Positions 27,999 to 35,992 are shown, numbered from the stretch's first letter. The stretch is DNA of 64,000 nt from Alcaligenaceae bacterium (GCA_013416405.1 JACCET010000004.1:1-64000); one strand, 5' to 3'. Translations and numbers: made by a program. Notes: a model not told the origin generated them from the sequence alone.

Positions 27999-28139
27999 AA
28001 TGGTATTCCTTTCGTAACCAGCACATGCGCCTTGATTGACCAACACGGCCCAAGCCTAAACCGACTGCAACAACATGATCTGGCGCTTTATGACTCACGG
28101 AGCCATGCCACCCAGACACCTTGCTGACCCGATTCGAAC

Positions 28140-28316
28140 TTATCGAAACACAGCACTAACGTTCACATGAACGCGGGAGGTAGAAACGGAAGCCGTGGCA
28201 ACACACGCTTGTGACGCGGCCAGCAGCAAAGTATTACAGGCGCAAAAAACCGGGCGGATAACCCGGTGGACAGAGCCATTGCAGATTTTATTCGGGATAA
28301 TTGAATAAATCAGCAT
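28140..28316 (-). CDS. Possible ilv leader peptide ORF
   Basis: A 58-codon frame beginning MLIYSIIPNKI. About 18 of 58 residues are Ile, Val or Leu, with an Ile-Ile pair at residues 6-7. It starts close to a possible transcription start, and its codons 17-24 span the terminator-like hairpin. That is consistent with a translation-controlled attenuator, although classical leader peptides are shorter and end before the terminator. No strong ribosome binding site is seen. Confidence 0.3.
   Translation of the reverse strand: MLIYSIIPNKICNGSVHRVIRPVFCACNTLLLAASQACVATASVSTSRVHVNVSAVFR
28244..28267 (-). terminator. Candidate attenuator upstream of ilvB
   Basis: On the minus strand the stem CCGGG/CCCGG (extended by T·G/A pairs) is followed by TTTTTTG, about 245 bases before the ilvB start. 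No minus-strand gene lies upstream that would need a terminator, so it most likely controls entry into the ilv operon. Confidence 0.5.
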
Positions 28317-28400
28317 AGTAATGTAGCGCGTTGTTGCGCCCGAGGCAAATCAGGCCGGCAACTTGTCTATACTGCAAGCAATTACTGCCTTGTACCGCGC

Positions 28401-30608
28401 ATGACCACATACTCTCCCCAGCTGCAGCGCTTCTTCTACAGCCACTACTTCTCGGGCGGCCTGCGCCAGGCTGTAGGGGTGTTGCTGCCCGCCCTGATTT
28501 TGGCTGGCATATTCCAGATGCACGCCATAGGCATGATTACCGCCATAGGCGCTGCCTGCGTGGCCATCCTTGATCAGCCCGGCGGGCCGCGCCGCTATGG
28601 CACCAATGGCATGATGGCGGCCATCTTGCTGGGTTCACTGACCGCTGTTGTCACGGGCCTGGCATCATCGCACAGCCTGCTGATCTGGCTGGTCGTGCCT
28701 TTGCTGTGCTTCGTGTTCTCGATGTTCACCGTGTTCGGCAAGCAAGGCGGCCTGCTGGGCTTTGCCTGTCTGTTGATCATGGCACTGACCATGCGTGAGC
28801 CACTGGCGCCACACGAAGTGTTGCAGCACACAGCCTATTCCTTTCTGGGCGGCGTCTTCTACTTTATCTACAGCCTTGCCGCACACCGTCTGCTATGGCA
28901 TCGTGAAGAACAGCAGGTTTTATCCGTAGCGCTTTTTGCCACGGCCGAATACATGGCTGCCAGATCCCGCTTTTACGACGTCAACACCGACCTGGAAAAC
29001 AGCTATCGCCTGCTCATCCATGCCCAGTCGAACATGACTGAAAAGCACCAGGCCGCACGCGACACCATACTGCGGGAGCTACCGAAAATTCACACCCGGG
29101 CAGACCGGCTGCACACCACGTCCTTGAATGTCTTCATTGATATGGTGGCTTTGCTCGACAGCTTGGTGGCCACCCATACCGACTACGCCACATTGCGCCG
29201 CAGCCTGCCCGACAGCGATGCGCTGATTTTCGCCAGGGATGCCCTGAAGAAGCTATCGGCCAACGTCGAGCACATTGCGTTGAATATTGCCCGCGACAAG
29301 CGTGTCCGGGAACGCAACAGCGTCAAGGCCGAACTACGCGCCTTCGAGTACGAGCTGGAAACATACCGTCGCGACGGCATAGTCGAGCGCGACCCGGAAA
29401 TCTATGCCCTGCTGGTGCAAGTGCTGCGTCGCCTGCGCAACGCCACGCGCCTGGTGGATCGCATGGCCACGCACACCAGCGGCACGTCTGATGCCGGCCT
29501 TGTGGACACACGCCTGGACAAGTCCCTGGATCGCTTCCTGGCGCGCAAGAAGTGGCGCCTAGGCATGCTGACCAGCAATCTCAGGCTGGACTCCTCGCAC
29601 TTTCGCTATGCCAGCCGCGTGGCAATCGCAGCCCTGCTCGCCATGAGCGTATCGGCACTCTGGCCCTACCTGGGCACACTGGAACGCATGGCGCCCGGCC
29701 TGAGCGCGCACAGCTACTGGATTGTGCTTACCGTACTGATTGTCATGAAACCGGGTTTCGCCCTGACCCGACAACGCAACGGTTGGCGCCTGGCCGGCAC
29801 GCTGATAGGCTGCGCACTGGCTCTGGCGCTATTTGGCGTAACGCAAAACAGCAATATCTACCTGGCCGTTCTGGTTGTCTGTTGTGTATTGGGCTATAGC
29901 CTGCTGCAGTTGAATTTCATGGCAGCGGCCATCTTCAATACTGTGTTCGTCCTGCTGGTATTCCACTTTCTTTCACCGAACTCCAACGCCGTCATAGGCG
30001 AGCGCCTGGCCGATACCTTTATAGGTTGCGGCCTGGCATTGCTATGCAGCTATATTTTGCCATGGTGGGAGCATCGTTATATGGGTTCTTTGGCCAGAGC
30101 CGCCAAAAAAGCCAACCAAGAATTCTTCCAGGCCGGACTACGTTATGCCGAACTATCCCGCGCACAGGCCGCCGCACAGGCTGGCGGGCAAGCAGACGCC
30201 CAGGTTCTGGATGCCGAACAACAAGAGGCCGAACTTGCCTGGCGCGTAGCCCGCAAGAACATGCATATTGCCTTCAGCAATTTTGCATCGGCCTTTTACC
30301 GCATGATGGACGAGCCCATCAAACGCCAGGCCAATGTCCCCGAGCTAAACAATCTGCTGATCCAGAATCATGTGCTGGCCTCGCAGATAACATCGGCGAT
30401 GCCCGTTTTAGCCAGCCTGCCCGCCGTGCCCGAGGGCATACAGAAGTCTCTGGACTCAGTGGGACTTTATTTGAATGACCAGGATGCCAACCCGCCCGCA
30501 TCGATAGAAACAGAGGGCGAACTGGCTACGCTGGCTTATCCATTGCGGCAAATGGTCAAGGCGTCACAACTGATACGACAGGAAATGCGCGGCCTGGACA
30601 CCCCATAA
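28401..30608 (+). CDS. FUSC/YccS-family inner-membrane protein
   Basis: A 735-residue protein with two clusters of membrane helices (about residues 20-150 and 400-540) separated and followed by cytoplasmic helical regions. This is the YccS/YhfK layout within the fusaric acid resistance-like (FUSC) superfamily. Members are thought to be exporters of aromatic acids or accessory efflux proteins; the substrate here is unknown. It reads away from the ilv operon and stands alone. The C-terminal region has an Ala/Gln-rich helical insert (about residues 588-612). Confidence 0.85.
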   Translation: MTTYSPQLQRFFYSHYFSGGLRQAVGVLLPALILAGIFQMHAIGMITAIGAACVAILDQPGGPRRYGTNGMMAAILLGSLTAVVTGLASSHSLLIWLVVPLLCFVFSMFTVFGKQGGLLGFACLLIMALTMREPLAPHEVLQHTAYSFLGGVFYFIYSLAAHRLLWHREEQQVLSVALFATAEYMAARSRFYDVNTDLENSYRLLIHAQSNMTEKHQAARDTILRELPKIHTRADRLHTTSLNVFIDMVALLDSLVATHTDYATLRRSLPDSDALIFARDALKKLSANVEHIALNIARDKRVRERNSVKAELRAFEYELETYRRDGIVERDPEIYALLVQVLRRLRNATRLVDRMATHTSGTSDAGLVDTRLDKSLDRFLARKKWRLGMLTSNLRLDSSHFRYASRVAIAALLAMSVSALWPYLGTLERMAPGLSAHSYWIVLTVLIVMKPGFALTRQRNGWRLAGTLIGCALALALFGVTQNSNIYLAVLVVCCVLGYSLLQLNFMAAAIFNTVFVLLVFHFLSPNSNAVIGERLADTFIGCGLALLCSYILPWWEHRYMGSLARAAKKANQEFFQAGLRYAELSRAQAAAQAGGQADAQVLDAEQQEAELAWRVARKNMHIAFSNFASAFYRMMDEPIKRQANVPELNNLLIQNHVLASQITSAMPVLASLPAVPEGIQKSLDSVGLYLNDQDANPPASIETEGELATLAYPLRQMVKASQLIRQEMRGLDTP

Positions 30609-30641
30609 GGCAGCCCAGGCCCTGACGACAAGACGCCGTTG

Positions 30642-31424
30642 TTATACCTTGCGCCGGAATACCAGCTTATCGGCACCAGACTCAGCTGGGGCATAGGCAT
30701 AGCCCTCTTCGGCAAAACCTTGCAATTTCTCTACCGTATTGACCTTGTTCTGAATGACATAACGCGCCATCAACCCGCGCGCACGCTTGGCATGAAAGCT
30801 GATGATCTTCCAGACACCGTTTTTATAGTCCTGGAAGACGCACTGCACCACCCTGGCCTGCAAGACATTCCGATCAACCGATTTGAAATACTCTTCAGAC
30901 GCCAGATTAAGCACCACGGGCTCTTTCTTGCCCTTGGACTGCTCGGCCAAATGCTGGTTCAGGTATTGCGCAATGGCACTGCCCCAGAACTCATAAAGAT
31001 TCTTGCCTTTCTTGGTTTCCAGGCGAGTGCCCATCTCGAGCCGGTAAGGCTGCATCAGGTCAAGTGGGCGCAACACCCCATACAGCCCGCTAAGTAGCGC
31101 CACATGTTCCTGTGCCCACTTCAATTGAGCATCGGACAAGCTGGGCGCATCCAGGCCTTCGTACACATCACCATTGAAAGCCAGGACGGCCTGACGTGAA
31201 TTGGTCTGGTCGAACACTGGCTTCCAGGCCGCATAGCGCTCGACATTGAGCTTGGCCAGCGCATCACTCAGTTTCATCAAGGCCGCAATTTCCGAAGCGG
31301 ACTTCTTCTTCAATACCTTGATGAGATCGGCCGATTGCTCGATGAACAAAGGCTGGGTATGCAGAACCGTGCGCACCGGCGAGTCATAATCCAGCTTCTT
31401 GGCCGGAGACAATAACAACAGCAT
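30642..31424 (-). CDS. yaaA: Peroxide stress protein YaaA
   Basis: A 260-residue cytoplasmic protein of the YaaA (DUF328) family, which limits free iron and DNA damage under hydrogen peroxide. It begins MLLLLSPAKKLDYDSP and includes the conserved LFGLY-like LSGLYGVLRPLDLMQPYRLEMG and NLASEEYFK segments. The ATG at 31424 starts the conserved N-terminus; the longer frame is not needed. It lies 13 bases downstream of bdhA. Confidence 0.94.
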   Translation of the reverse strand: MLLLLSPAKKLDYDSPVRTVLHTQPLFIEQSADLIKVLKKKSASEIAALMKLSDALAKLNVERYAAWKPVFDQTNSRQAVLAFNGDVYEGLDAPSLSDAQLKWAQEHVALLSGLYGVLRPLDLMQPYRLEMGTRLETKKGKNLYEFWGSAIAQYLNQHLAEQSKGKKEPVVLNLASEEYFKSVDRNVLQARVVQCVFQDYKNGVWKIISFHAKRARGLMARYVIQNKVNTVEKLQGFAEEGYAYAPAESGADKLVFRRKV

Positions 31425-31437
31425 GACGAGAATTCCT

Positions 31438-32220
31438 TTAGCGTGCCGTCCAGCCGCCATCCAGCGACAAGGTTGTACCCGTCATTTGATCGGCTGCTTC
31501 AGATGCCAGGAAAACCGCAGCGCCACCCAACTGCTTGGGCGTCACAAACTGCAGCGACGGCTGCTTTTCGGCCAGCAATTCCTTGGCCGCCGCATCGACA
31601 TCTATGCCATTTTTCTGTGCTACCGCCTCGATCTGCTTTTCAACCAGCGCAGTACGCACCCAGCCTGGGCAAATCGCATTGCAAGTCACGCCATTACCGG
31701 CGTTCTCTAGTGCGGTCACCTTGGTCAGGCCCACCACCCCATGCTTGGCTGCCACATAGGCCGACTTGGTTGCCGATGCCACCAGGCCATGGGCCGAGGC
31801 AATATTGATGATACGGCCCCAGCCTTGCTTTTTCATGTGCGGCAGCGCAGCCGCCGAGCCATGGAAAACCGCCGATAAGTTCAGGGCGATGATGGCGTCC
31901 CAGCGATCGACGGGAAAGTCTTCAATCAGATCCGTATGCTGAATGCCCGCGTTATTGACCAGAATATCGATGCTGCCCAGCACCTTGACCGCCTGTTCAA
32001 TGAAGTCGCGCGTTGCCTGCGCATTCATCAAGTCTGCATTGATGTAATGTGCCCTGACGTCAAATTCCAGCTCCAGGTTGACCCGTTCCTTTTCTATGGC
32101 TACTGCCTCGCCAAAGCCATTGATTACCACATTTGCACCGCTGGCTGCCAACTCACGGGCAATCGCCAGCCCAATGCCGCTGGTCGAGCCTGTGACGACA
32201 GCATTTCTACCTTTAAGCAT
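31438..32220 (-). CDS. bdhA: 3-hydroxybutyrate dehydrogenase
   Basis: A 260-residue short-chain dehydrogenase that oxidises D-3-hydroxybutyrate to acetoacetate with NAD+. The motif TGSTSGIG binds the cofactor, and the catalytic residues lie in NIASAHGLVASATKSAYVAAKHG (Ser, Tyr, Lys). The substrate-pocket sequence AICPGWVRTALVEKQIEA is typical of BdhA and distinguishes it from general SDRs. It suggests polyhydroxybutyrate or ketone body use. Confidence 0.92.
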   Translation of the reverse strand: MLKGRNAVVTGSTSGIGLAIARELAASGANVVINGFGEAVAIEKERVNLELEFDVRAHYINADLMNAQATRDFIEQAVKVLGSIDILVNNAGIQHTDLIEDFPVDRWDAIIALNLSAVFHGSAAALPHMKKQGWGRIINIASAHGLVASATKSAYVAAKHGVVGLTKVTALENAGNGVTCNAICPGWVRTALVEKQIEAVAQKNGIDVDAAAKELLAEKQPSLQFVTPKQLGGAAVFLASEAADQMTGTTLSLDGGWTAR

Positions 32221-32439
32221 AGTGTTCCTTTATTGGGTTCAAAAATTCAGAGTACCGTCTTAGTGTACCGCCAGGAAGACAGGCCTTAAGCGCCTGAGGC
32301 CGCGTTATCAGGCCATTATGAGATTTTTTTATTTCTTGCTAGAATAGCGGACTTGCCTTTAGCCGTGTTTGGTTTTCGACCGAGCCCAACATTGCGGCCA
32401 GGCATGAGTAGTAACGCAGTAAACCCAATGCAGTAAACC

Positions 32440-32530
32440 GGACAGGTGGCAGAGTGGTCGAATGTACCTGACTCGAAATCAGGCGTACGGTAACCCCGTA
32501 CCGTGGGTTCGAATCCCACCCTGTCCGCCA
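32440..32530 (+). tRNA. tRNA-Ser(CGA), left boundary of the sulfide islet
   Basis: A 91-nt tRNA with acceptor GGACAGG/CCTGTCC, long variable arm, anticodon loop CTCGAAA (anticodon CGA) and encoded CCA. Its T-arm/acceptor segment at 32507-32523 recurs exactly at 35657-35673, which marks it as an integration site. Confidence 0.96.
32507..32523 (+). repeat. attL-like 17-bp direct repeat (inside tRNA-Ser)
   Basis: GTTCGAATCCCACCCTG, the T-loop and acceptor part of tRNA-Ser(CGA), is repeated exactly and in the same orientation at 35657-35673. Elements that insert at tRNA 3' ends leave this signature. Confidence 0.75.
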
Positions 32531-32539
32531 GAATATATG

Positions 32540-32571
32540 AAAGCCCTTGAATTGCTTCAAGGGCTTTTTTT
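32540..32571 (+). terminator. Terminator of tRNA-Ser(CGA)
   Basis: The stem AAAGCCCTTGAA / TTCAAGGGCTTT with a TTGC loop is followed by a T run, ten bases past the tRNA. Confidence 0.9.
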
Positions 32572-32645
32572 ATGTTCCTCATGCATGTATATCGGAGCTT
32601 GTGATGGCTGTTATCGTGTCAGCATGACTCTTCACCACCAAGGCA

Positions 32646-32843
32646 TCAAGGCCGGTTCTTCATTGAGCAACTATTCATGCCCAACAAGGAGTAGGCCGGG
32701 CAGCTACGCACCAAGCCTGTAAATAGCGGAATAACACCCAGCCAGCCCCACGATCCTATTGTTTCGGTTGCCGCCAGGGCGATCAACACCACGCCTACCA
32801 GTATGCGCAGCACCCGGTCCACAGTTCCAATATTGCGCTTCAT
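32646..32843 (-). CDS. DUF2892/YgaP-like small membrane protein
   Basis: A 65-residue protein with two membrane helices. The pattern MKRNIGTVDRVLRILVG...PLFTGLVRSCPAYSLLG is the DUF2892 family (as in the membrane part of YgaP), with a Cys (SCP) conserved at the start of the last segment. It is the last gene of the ArsR-rhodanese-DUF2892 run, a common set in sulfur-compound detoxification. The role is inferred from context. Confidence 0.87.
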   Translation of the reverse strand: MKRNIGTVDRVLRILVGVVLIALAATETIGSWGWLGVIPLFTGLVRSCPAYSLLGMNSCSMKNRP

Positions 32844-32868
32844 ATCGATTCCTTCACTTTGTTGAAAA

Positions 32869-33396
32869 TCATGCGGGGCGGTTCCAGGGCGCTTTCATCA
32901 GCAGGCGCGCCATGCCGCAGAAACCGGTAATGCCGGCAAAGACCAGGCTGGCCCCCACAAAACCCGAGAGTGCATGGAAACCCGGATGCACCAGCGCTCC
33001 TGCGATGGCTCCCAGTAGAACCAGAGAGCCCGCAGCGATGAGCACCTGACGCTGCAATTCGATGGGTCTGGAAGGGTTGGCTTCGACGGCACAGCCGGCG
33101 CGCTTCCATGCGTTCATGCCACCCTCTAGCATGTAAAGCGAATCTTCCGGGCAATTGCCAGAAACGCGGGCTCGGATTAACGTGGCACTCAATTGTGTGC
33201 GATTGCCTGATTGGCAATAAAAGACCGCGCCTTCGGGCATCGGGCAAGGCAAGCCTTGGGCTTCAAGGGTTGCGAGCGGCACATGTTGCGAACCGGGGAT
33301 AAATTCACGAACACGTTCCGACGCGCTGCGCACATCGACCAAGACAACACCCTGAGTCATCAGTGACTGAGCTTGTGCGGCTGTTATGGTTTTCAT
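32869..33396 (-). CDS. Rhodanese fused to a membrane domain (YgaP-like)
   Basis: A 175-residue sulfurtransferase. The rhodanese domain (residues 1-100) has the active loop FYC61QSGNRT, and two membrane helices of the DUF2892 type follow (about residues 115-160). E. coli YgaP has the same architecture and moves persulfide sulfur at the inner face of the membrane. The ATG at 33396 starts the domain; the longer frame to 33420 overlaps the upstream stop. It is co-transcribed with the ArsR sensor. Confidence 0.92.
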   Translation of the reverse strand: MKTITAAQAQSLMTQGVVLVDVRSASERVREFIPGSQHVPLATLEAQGLPCPMPEGAVFYCQSGNRTQLSATLIRARVSGNCPEDSLYMLEGGMNAWKRAGCAVEANPSRPIELQRQVLIAAGSLVLLGAIAGALVHPGFHALSGFVGASLVFAGITGFCGMARLLMKAPWNRPA

Positions 33397-33416
33397 TGAA
33401 GATGTCTCTTTGTGGA

Positions 33417-33737
33417 TCAAGGGCAGTAAATGGATTTCAGCGCAGCGACAATCTTTTGCACGTCGGGGTTGGCAATGCGGTAATAAAGCGTTTGGGATTC
33501 GCGCCGATACGTTATCAATCCTTTCTCGCGCATGCGTCCCAAATGCTGGGAGAGTGCAGACTGGCTCAGGGAAATATGGTCAAGGATGGCACCTACGGAC
33601 ATTTCCTCAACCTGGATCAACAAGCACAACACCAACAGCCGATTCTCGTTACCGATCGCCTTCAGCATAGCGGCCGCCTTGCCTGCACCCTCTTGAAGGA
33701 ATACACGATCCTTCTCGCTGAACACCATTTTTGTCAT
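33417..33737 (-). CDS. BigR/SqrR-type persulfide-sensing ArsR regulator
   Basis: A 106-residue winged-helix repressor. The recognition helix region is SLSQSALSQHLGRMREKGLI. It lacks metal-binding CxC motifs but has two cysteines, C38 in LVLCLL and C105 in SIYCP. They occupy the positions of the Cys pair that forms a tetrasulfide bridge in SqrR, BigR and YgaV. It reads divergently from the sulfide:quinone oxidoreductase and heads the rhodanese operon, which fits sulfide/persulfide-induced derepression of both sides. Confidence 0.87.
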   Translation of the reverse strand: MTKMVFSEKDRVFLQEGAGKAAAMLKAIGNENRLLVLCLLIQVEEMSVGAILDHISLSQSALSQHLGRMREKGLITYRRESQTLYYRIANPDVQKIVAALKSIYCP

Positions 33738-33757
33738 TTATTTAACGCCTATCTAAT

Positions 33758-33771
33758 TTAGTATAAACTAA
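33758..33771. promoter_or_regulatory. Palindromic operator candidate in the sulfide islet
   Basis: TTAGT-ATAA-ACTAA is a perfect inverted repeat just before the ArsR gene. An 11-bp AACTAATATAA occurs at 33766-33776 and again at 33858-33868, the second copy just before the sulfide:quinone oxidoreductase transcript. AT-rich dyads of this sort are known for BigR-type repressors. Confidence 0.55.
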
Positions 33772-33878
33772 TATAATGTATTGCCACAATGAAAAACACG
33801 GCAAGGCTAATTCTTGTCCGCTGTCACTTCTGACAGTATCCCTCTTATTTTAGCAACAACTAATATAACGAGGAGTCA

Positions 33879-33917
33879 ATGACGCACGCCATTAATATTC
33901 CGGAGGCCTTAAGGTGA
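33879..33917 (+). CDS. 12-codon leader peptide coupled to SQR
   Basis: ATG with GAGGAG five bases upstream encodes MTHAINIPEALR. Its TGA (33915-33917) overlaps the GTG start (33914) of the oxidoreductase. The good ribosome binding site and the stop/start overlap suggest translational coupling. No regulatory codon bias is obvious. Confidence 0.4.
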   Translation: MTHAINIPEALR

Positions 33918-35263
33918 AGCACCTTCCCCCAGTAAACCACTCTGCCGCCAGCGCTACTGATATCGAACGCCGCCGCTTTCTGACATTGTCGGTGGCAAGC
34001 GCCGCAGCCACGGTGCTGCCCCTTCAGGCTCGGGCACAAGCCAGCAAACTCAAGACATCAGCCCGAATCGTGATCGCAGGTGCCGGCGCTGCGGGGCTGA
34101 CTGCGGCATCCCGTCTGTCAGCAGCGCTCGACAACGCCCGGATCACCTTGATCGATGCTCGCATGCCCCACTATTATCAGCCCGGATTCACGTTGGTCGG
34201 AGCCGGCATCAAGCCCGCGCAATACGTGGTGTCCCAAACCGCCGATTACGTTCCTCGCAACGTCGAGTGGTTGCAGGAAACCGTGACCGAGATCGACCCA
34301 GACGGAAATAAAGTGGTCACTGACCGTGGCAAATCGCTTTCGTACGACTATCTTATCGTTGCCACCGGGTTGGCACTGCACTATGAAGAAATCGAAGGTA
34401 TGGAAGCCGGCCTTATCGGCAAGGAAGGCATTGCCAGCATCTACAACGGCCCCGATGCCGCGCAGGCCAGCTGGCAGGCCTTGTCTGACTTCATCGACCA
34501 TGGCGGGCGCGGCGTGTTCACCCGGCCGGGCACCGAGATGAAGTGCGCCGGCGCACCGCTCAAGTACACCTTCCTGGCTGATGATCACGCACAACGGCGC
34601 GGCCAGGGCGGCAACGTGCGCATCGAGTACTTCTCCAACAATAAAACTCTGTTCAGCGTGCCTATAGTGTCTGAAAAGGTACGCATGTTGTTTCACGAGC
34701 GTAGCATCCCGGCAACCTACGAACGGGTACTTACCGCCCTGGAACCAGGCCGACGCATCGCCACCTTCCGTACGCCAACAGGCACCGAAGAGCAGCCTTA
34801 TGATTTCATCCACGTGATTCCGCCCATGCGTGCGTCGGCCGCCGTGCGCAATAGTCCGCTACCTTGGCAAACCGGCAACTGGGCCGATCAGGGCTGGATG
34901 GAAGTCGATCGCAACACCTTGCGCCACGTGCGCTTTCCCAACGTGTTCGGGGTGGGCGACGTCGCGGGGGTGCCCAAGGGCAAGACCGCCGCCAGCGTCA
35001 AATGGCAGGTACCTGTGGCGGTGGATCACTTGCTGGCAGACATTGCCGGCACGCAAAGCGATGCCAGCTACGATGGTTACACCTCCTGCCCCTTAATCAC
35101 ACGACTGGGCCGTGCAATGCTAATCGAATTCGACTATCACGACAATCTGGTGCACTCATTTCCCGGCGTCATCGCGCCACTGGAAGAGCTCTGGGTAAGC
35201 TGGGTGATGAAAACCATGGCGCTACGGCCAACCTACATCAGCATGCTGCGCGGGCGTGCTTGA
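33914..35263 (+). CDS. Sulfide:quinone oxidoreductase-like flavoprotein, Tat-exported
   Basis: A 449-residue FAD enzyme of the disulfide oxidoreductase family. A twin-arginine signal (ERRRFLTLSVASAAATVLP, residues 18-36) precedes the FAD-binding GAGAAG (residues 56-61). Two cysteines, C211 in MKCAG and C392 in YTSCP, match the redox pair of type II SQR (the SQRDL-like group), and the second FAD motif is FGVGDVAG. It should oxidise sulfide to sulfane sulfur and reduce quinone at the periplasmic membrane face. The start is GTG with GGAGG seven bases upstream. The divergent rhodanese would take the persulfide product. Confidence 0.9.
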   Translation: MKHLPPVNHSAASATDIERRRFLTLSVASAAATVLPLQARAQASKLKTSARIVIAGAGAAGLTAASRLSAALDNARITLIDARMPHYYQPGFTLVGAGIKPAQYVVSQTADYVPRNVEWLQETVTEIDPDGNKVVTDRGKSLSYDYLIVATGLALHYEEIEGMEAGLIGKEGIASIYNGPDAAQASWQALSDFIDHGGRGVFTRPGTEMKCAGAPLKYTFLADDHAQRRGQGGNVRIEYFSNNKTLFSVPIVSEKVRMLFHERSIPATYERVLTALEPGRRIATFRTPTGTEEQPYDFIHVIPPMRASAAVRNSPLPWQTGNWADQGWMEVDRNTLRHVRFPNVFGVGDVAGVPKGKTAASVKWQVPVAVDHLLADIAGTQSDASYDGYTSCPLITRLGRAMLIEFDYHDNLVHSFPGVIAPLEELWVSWVMKTMALRPTYISMLRGRA

Positions 35264-35286
35264 AACATCTCGAATAAGGAACCGAC

Positions 35287-35646
35287 ATGCAAGAACTCGA
35301 TCCTGTTGTATTGCTCGCCGTTTTCCAGGAAATGCTGGGCCCGCTGCTATGGCCGCTGCTGGCGGTCATAAGTATTGGAACGCTGGCATTCCTGGCCTTG
35401 ATACTGCGTGAGCGCAAGCTCGTGGCCCGTCGCCTCGTGTGGTCTCAAGCCATAGGCCTTCTGGGCGGTCTCATGGCGCTGGTGTTCATGGCGCGCATCT
35501 CGGCATCCGGCTACAGCGATGCGGCCGGCCCCGCCGACTGGTTCCTCATCGCCCTGGTATTTGCAGCGGGCGCCGTGGGAACAGCCGTTATTGCGTATAC
35601 GCTTGTCGGTTGGGCATTCGTCACCCGCACGGTTGCAAAAGCTTAG
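35287..35646 (+). CDS. Small membrane protein paired with SQR (DUF5368-like)
   Basis: A 119-residue protein with three predicted helices (about residues 18-40, 52-70 and 85-112). It begins 23 bases after the oxidoreductase with GGAAC upstream. Small proteins of this form (I believe DUF5368) accompany SQR genes and may anchor the enzyme or connect it to quinone. Function is not established; the family name is from memory. Confidence 0.65.
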   Translation: MQELDPVVLLAVFQEMLGPLLWPLLAVISIGTLAFLALILRERKLVARRLVWSQAIGLLGGLMALVFMARISASGYSDAAGPADWFLIALVFAAGAVGTAVIAYTLVGWAFVTRTVAKA

Positions 35647-35656
35647 CGATCCCCCA

Positions 35657-35673
35657 GTTCGAATCCCACCCTG
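35657..35673 (+). repeat. attR-like 17-bp direct repeat outside any tRNA
   Basis: An exact copy of the tRNA-Ser(CGA) T-arm/acceptor segment, in the same orientation. The bases on either side do not match the tRNA and no tRNA can be folded here. It lies 11 bases past the last gene of the sulfide module. Confidence 0.75.
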
Positions 35674-35781
35674 ATCACCCCTCGCACTTAAAACGTGCTG
35701 TGCCCACGCACCACAACAAGCGCGCCGCACTACTGAGGCACACATAACCATCAAAACCACTTGTCTTACAGCCAGAAAACT

Positions 35782-35797
35782 TGGCACGGGTTTTGCA
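35782..35797 (+). promoter_or_regulatory. Sigma-54 (-24/-12) promoter
   Basis: TGGCACGGGTTTTGCA fits the RpoN consensus TGGCACG-N4-TTGCA at every fixed base; GG (783-784) and GC (795-796) are ten bases apart. Transcription would begin near 35808, about 105-185 bases before the porin's possible starts. Confidence 0.85.
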
Positions 35798-35992
35798 TAA
35801 GACTGAACGACGAGTCGTGAGCGATTGTTGGCAATCCCCCGCGACGCCCCGCCATGCCACGTCAATGATTTTATAGGCAGGGGCACCCTAATCACTTGTT
35901 CAGGAGCCTGTTTTATGTATATGTGTTTCCCTGGTTCTACCCATATCACCGCGTCATCCAAAATCGCGAAACGACGGCGTGCAAAAGGCTGC

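Larger units (their letters stand above)
27999..28400. other. Long ilvB leader / divergent promoter region
   Basis: This 402-base stretch separates the divergent ilvB and FUSC genes. On the minus strand it holds a possible promoter (TTGCCT-N17-TACATT, about 28321-28349), a 58-codon frame at 28140-28316 and a terminator-like hairpin at 28244-28267. An inverted repeat CGTTCA-CA-TGAACG lies at 28160-28173. Together these suggest a regulated leader. Confidence 0.5.
35647..35992. other. Intergenic region with att repeat and sigma-54 promoter
   Basis: This 346-base stretch has no gene. It holds the right tRNA-Ser-derived direct repeat (35657-35673) and a perfect -24/-12 promoter (35782-35797). No enhancer site for the activator was recognised with confidence. 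Confidence 0.7.

Noticed and set aside
26391-28127. A 578-codon open frame on the plus strand
   Set aside because: It is antisense to ilvB, is His/Gly-rich without any family resemblance, and is explained by codon use of the real gene.
35657-35673. A second tRNA-Ser gene at the right repeat
   Set aside because: Only 17 bases match; there is no D-arm, anticodon arm or acceptor 5' strand upstream, so it is a fragment and not a tRNA.
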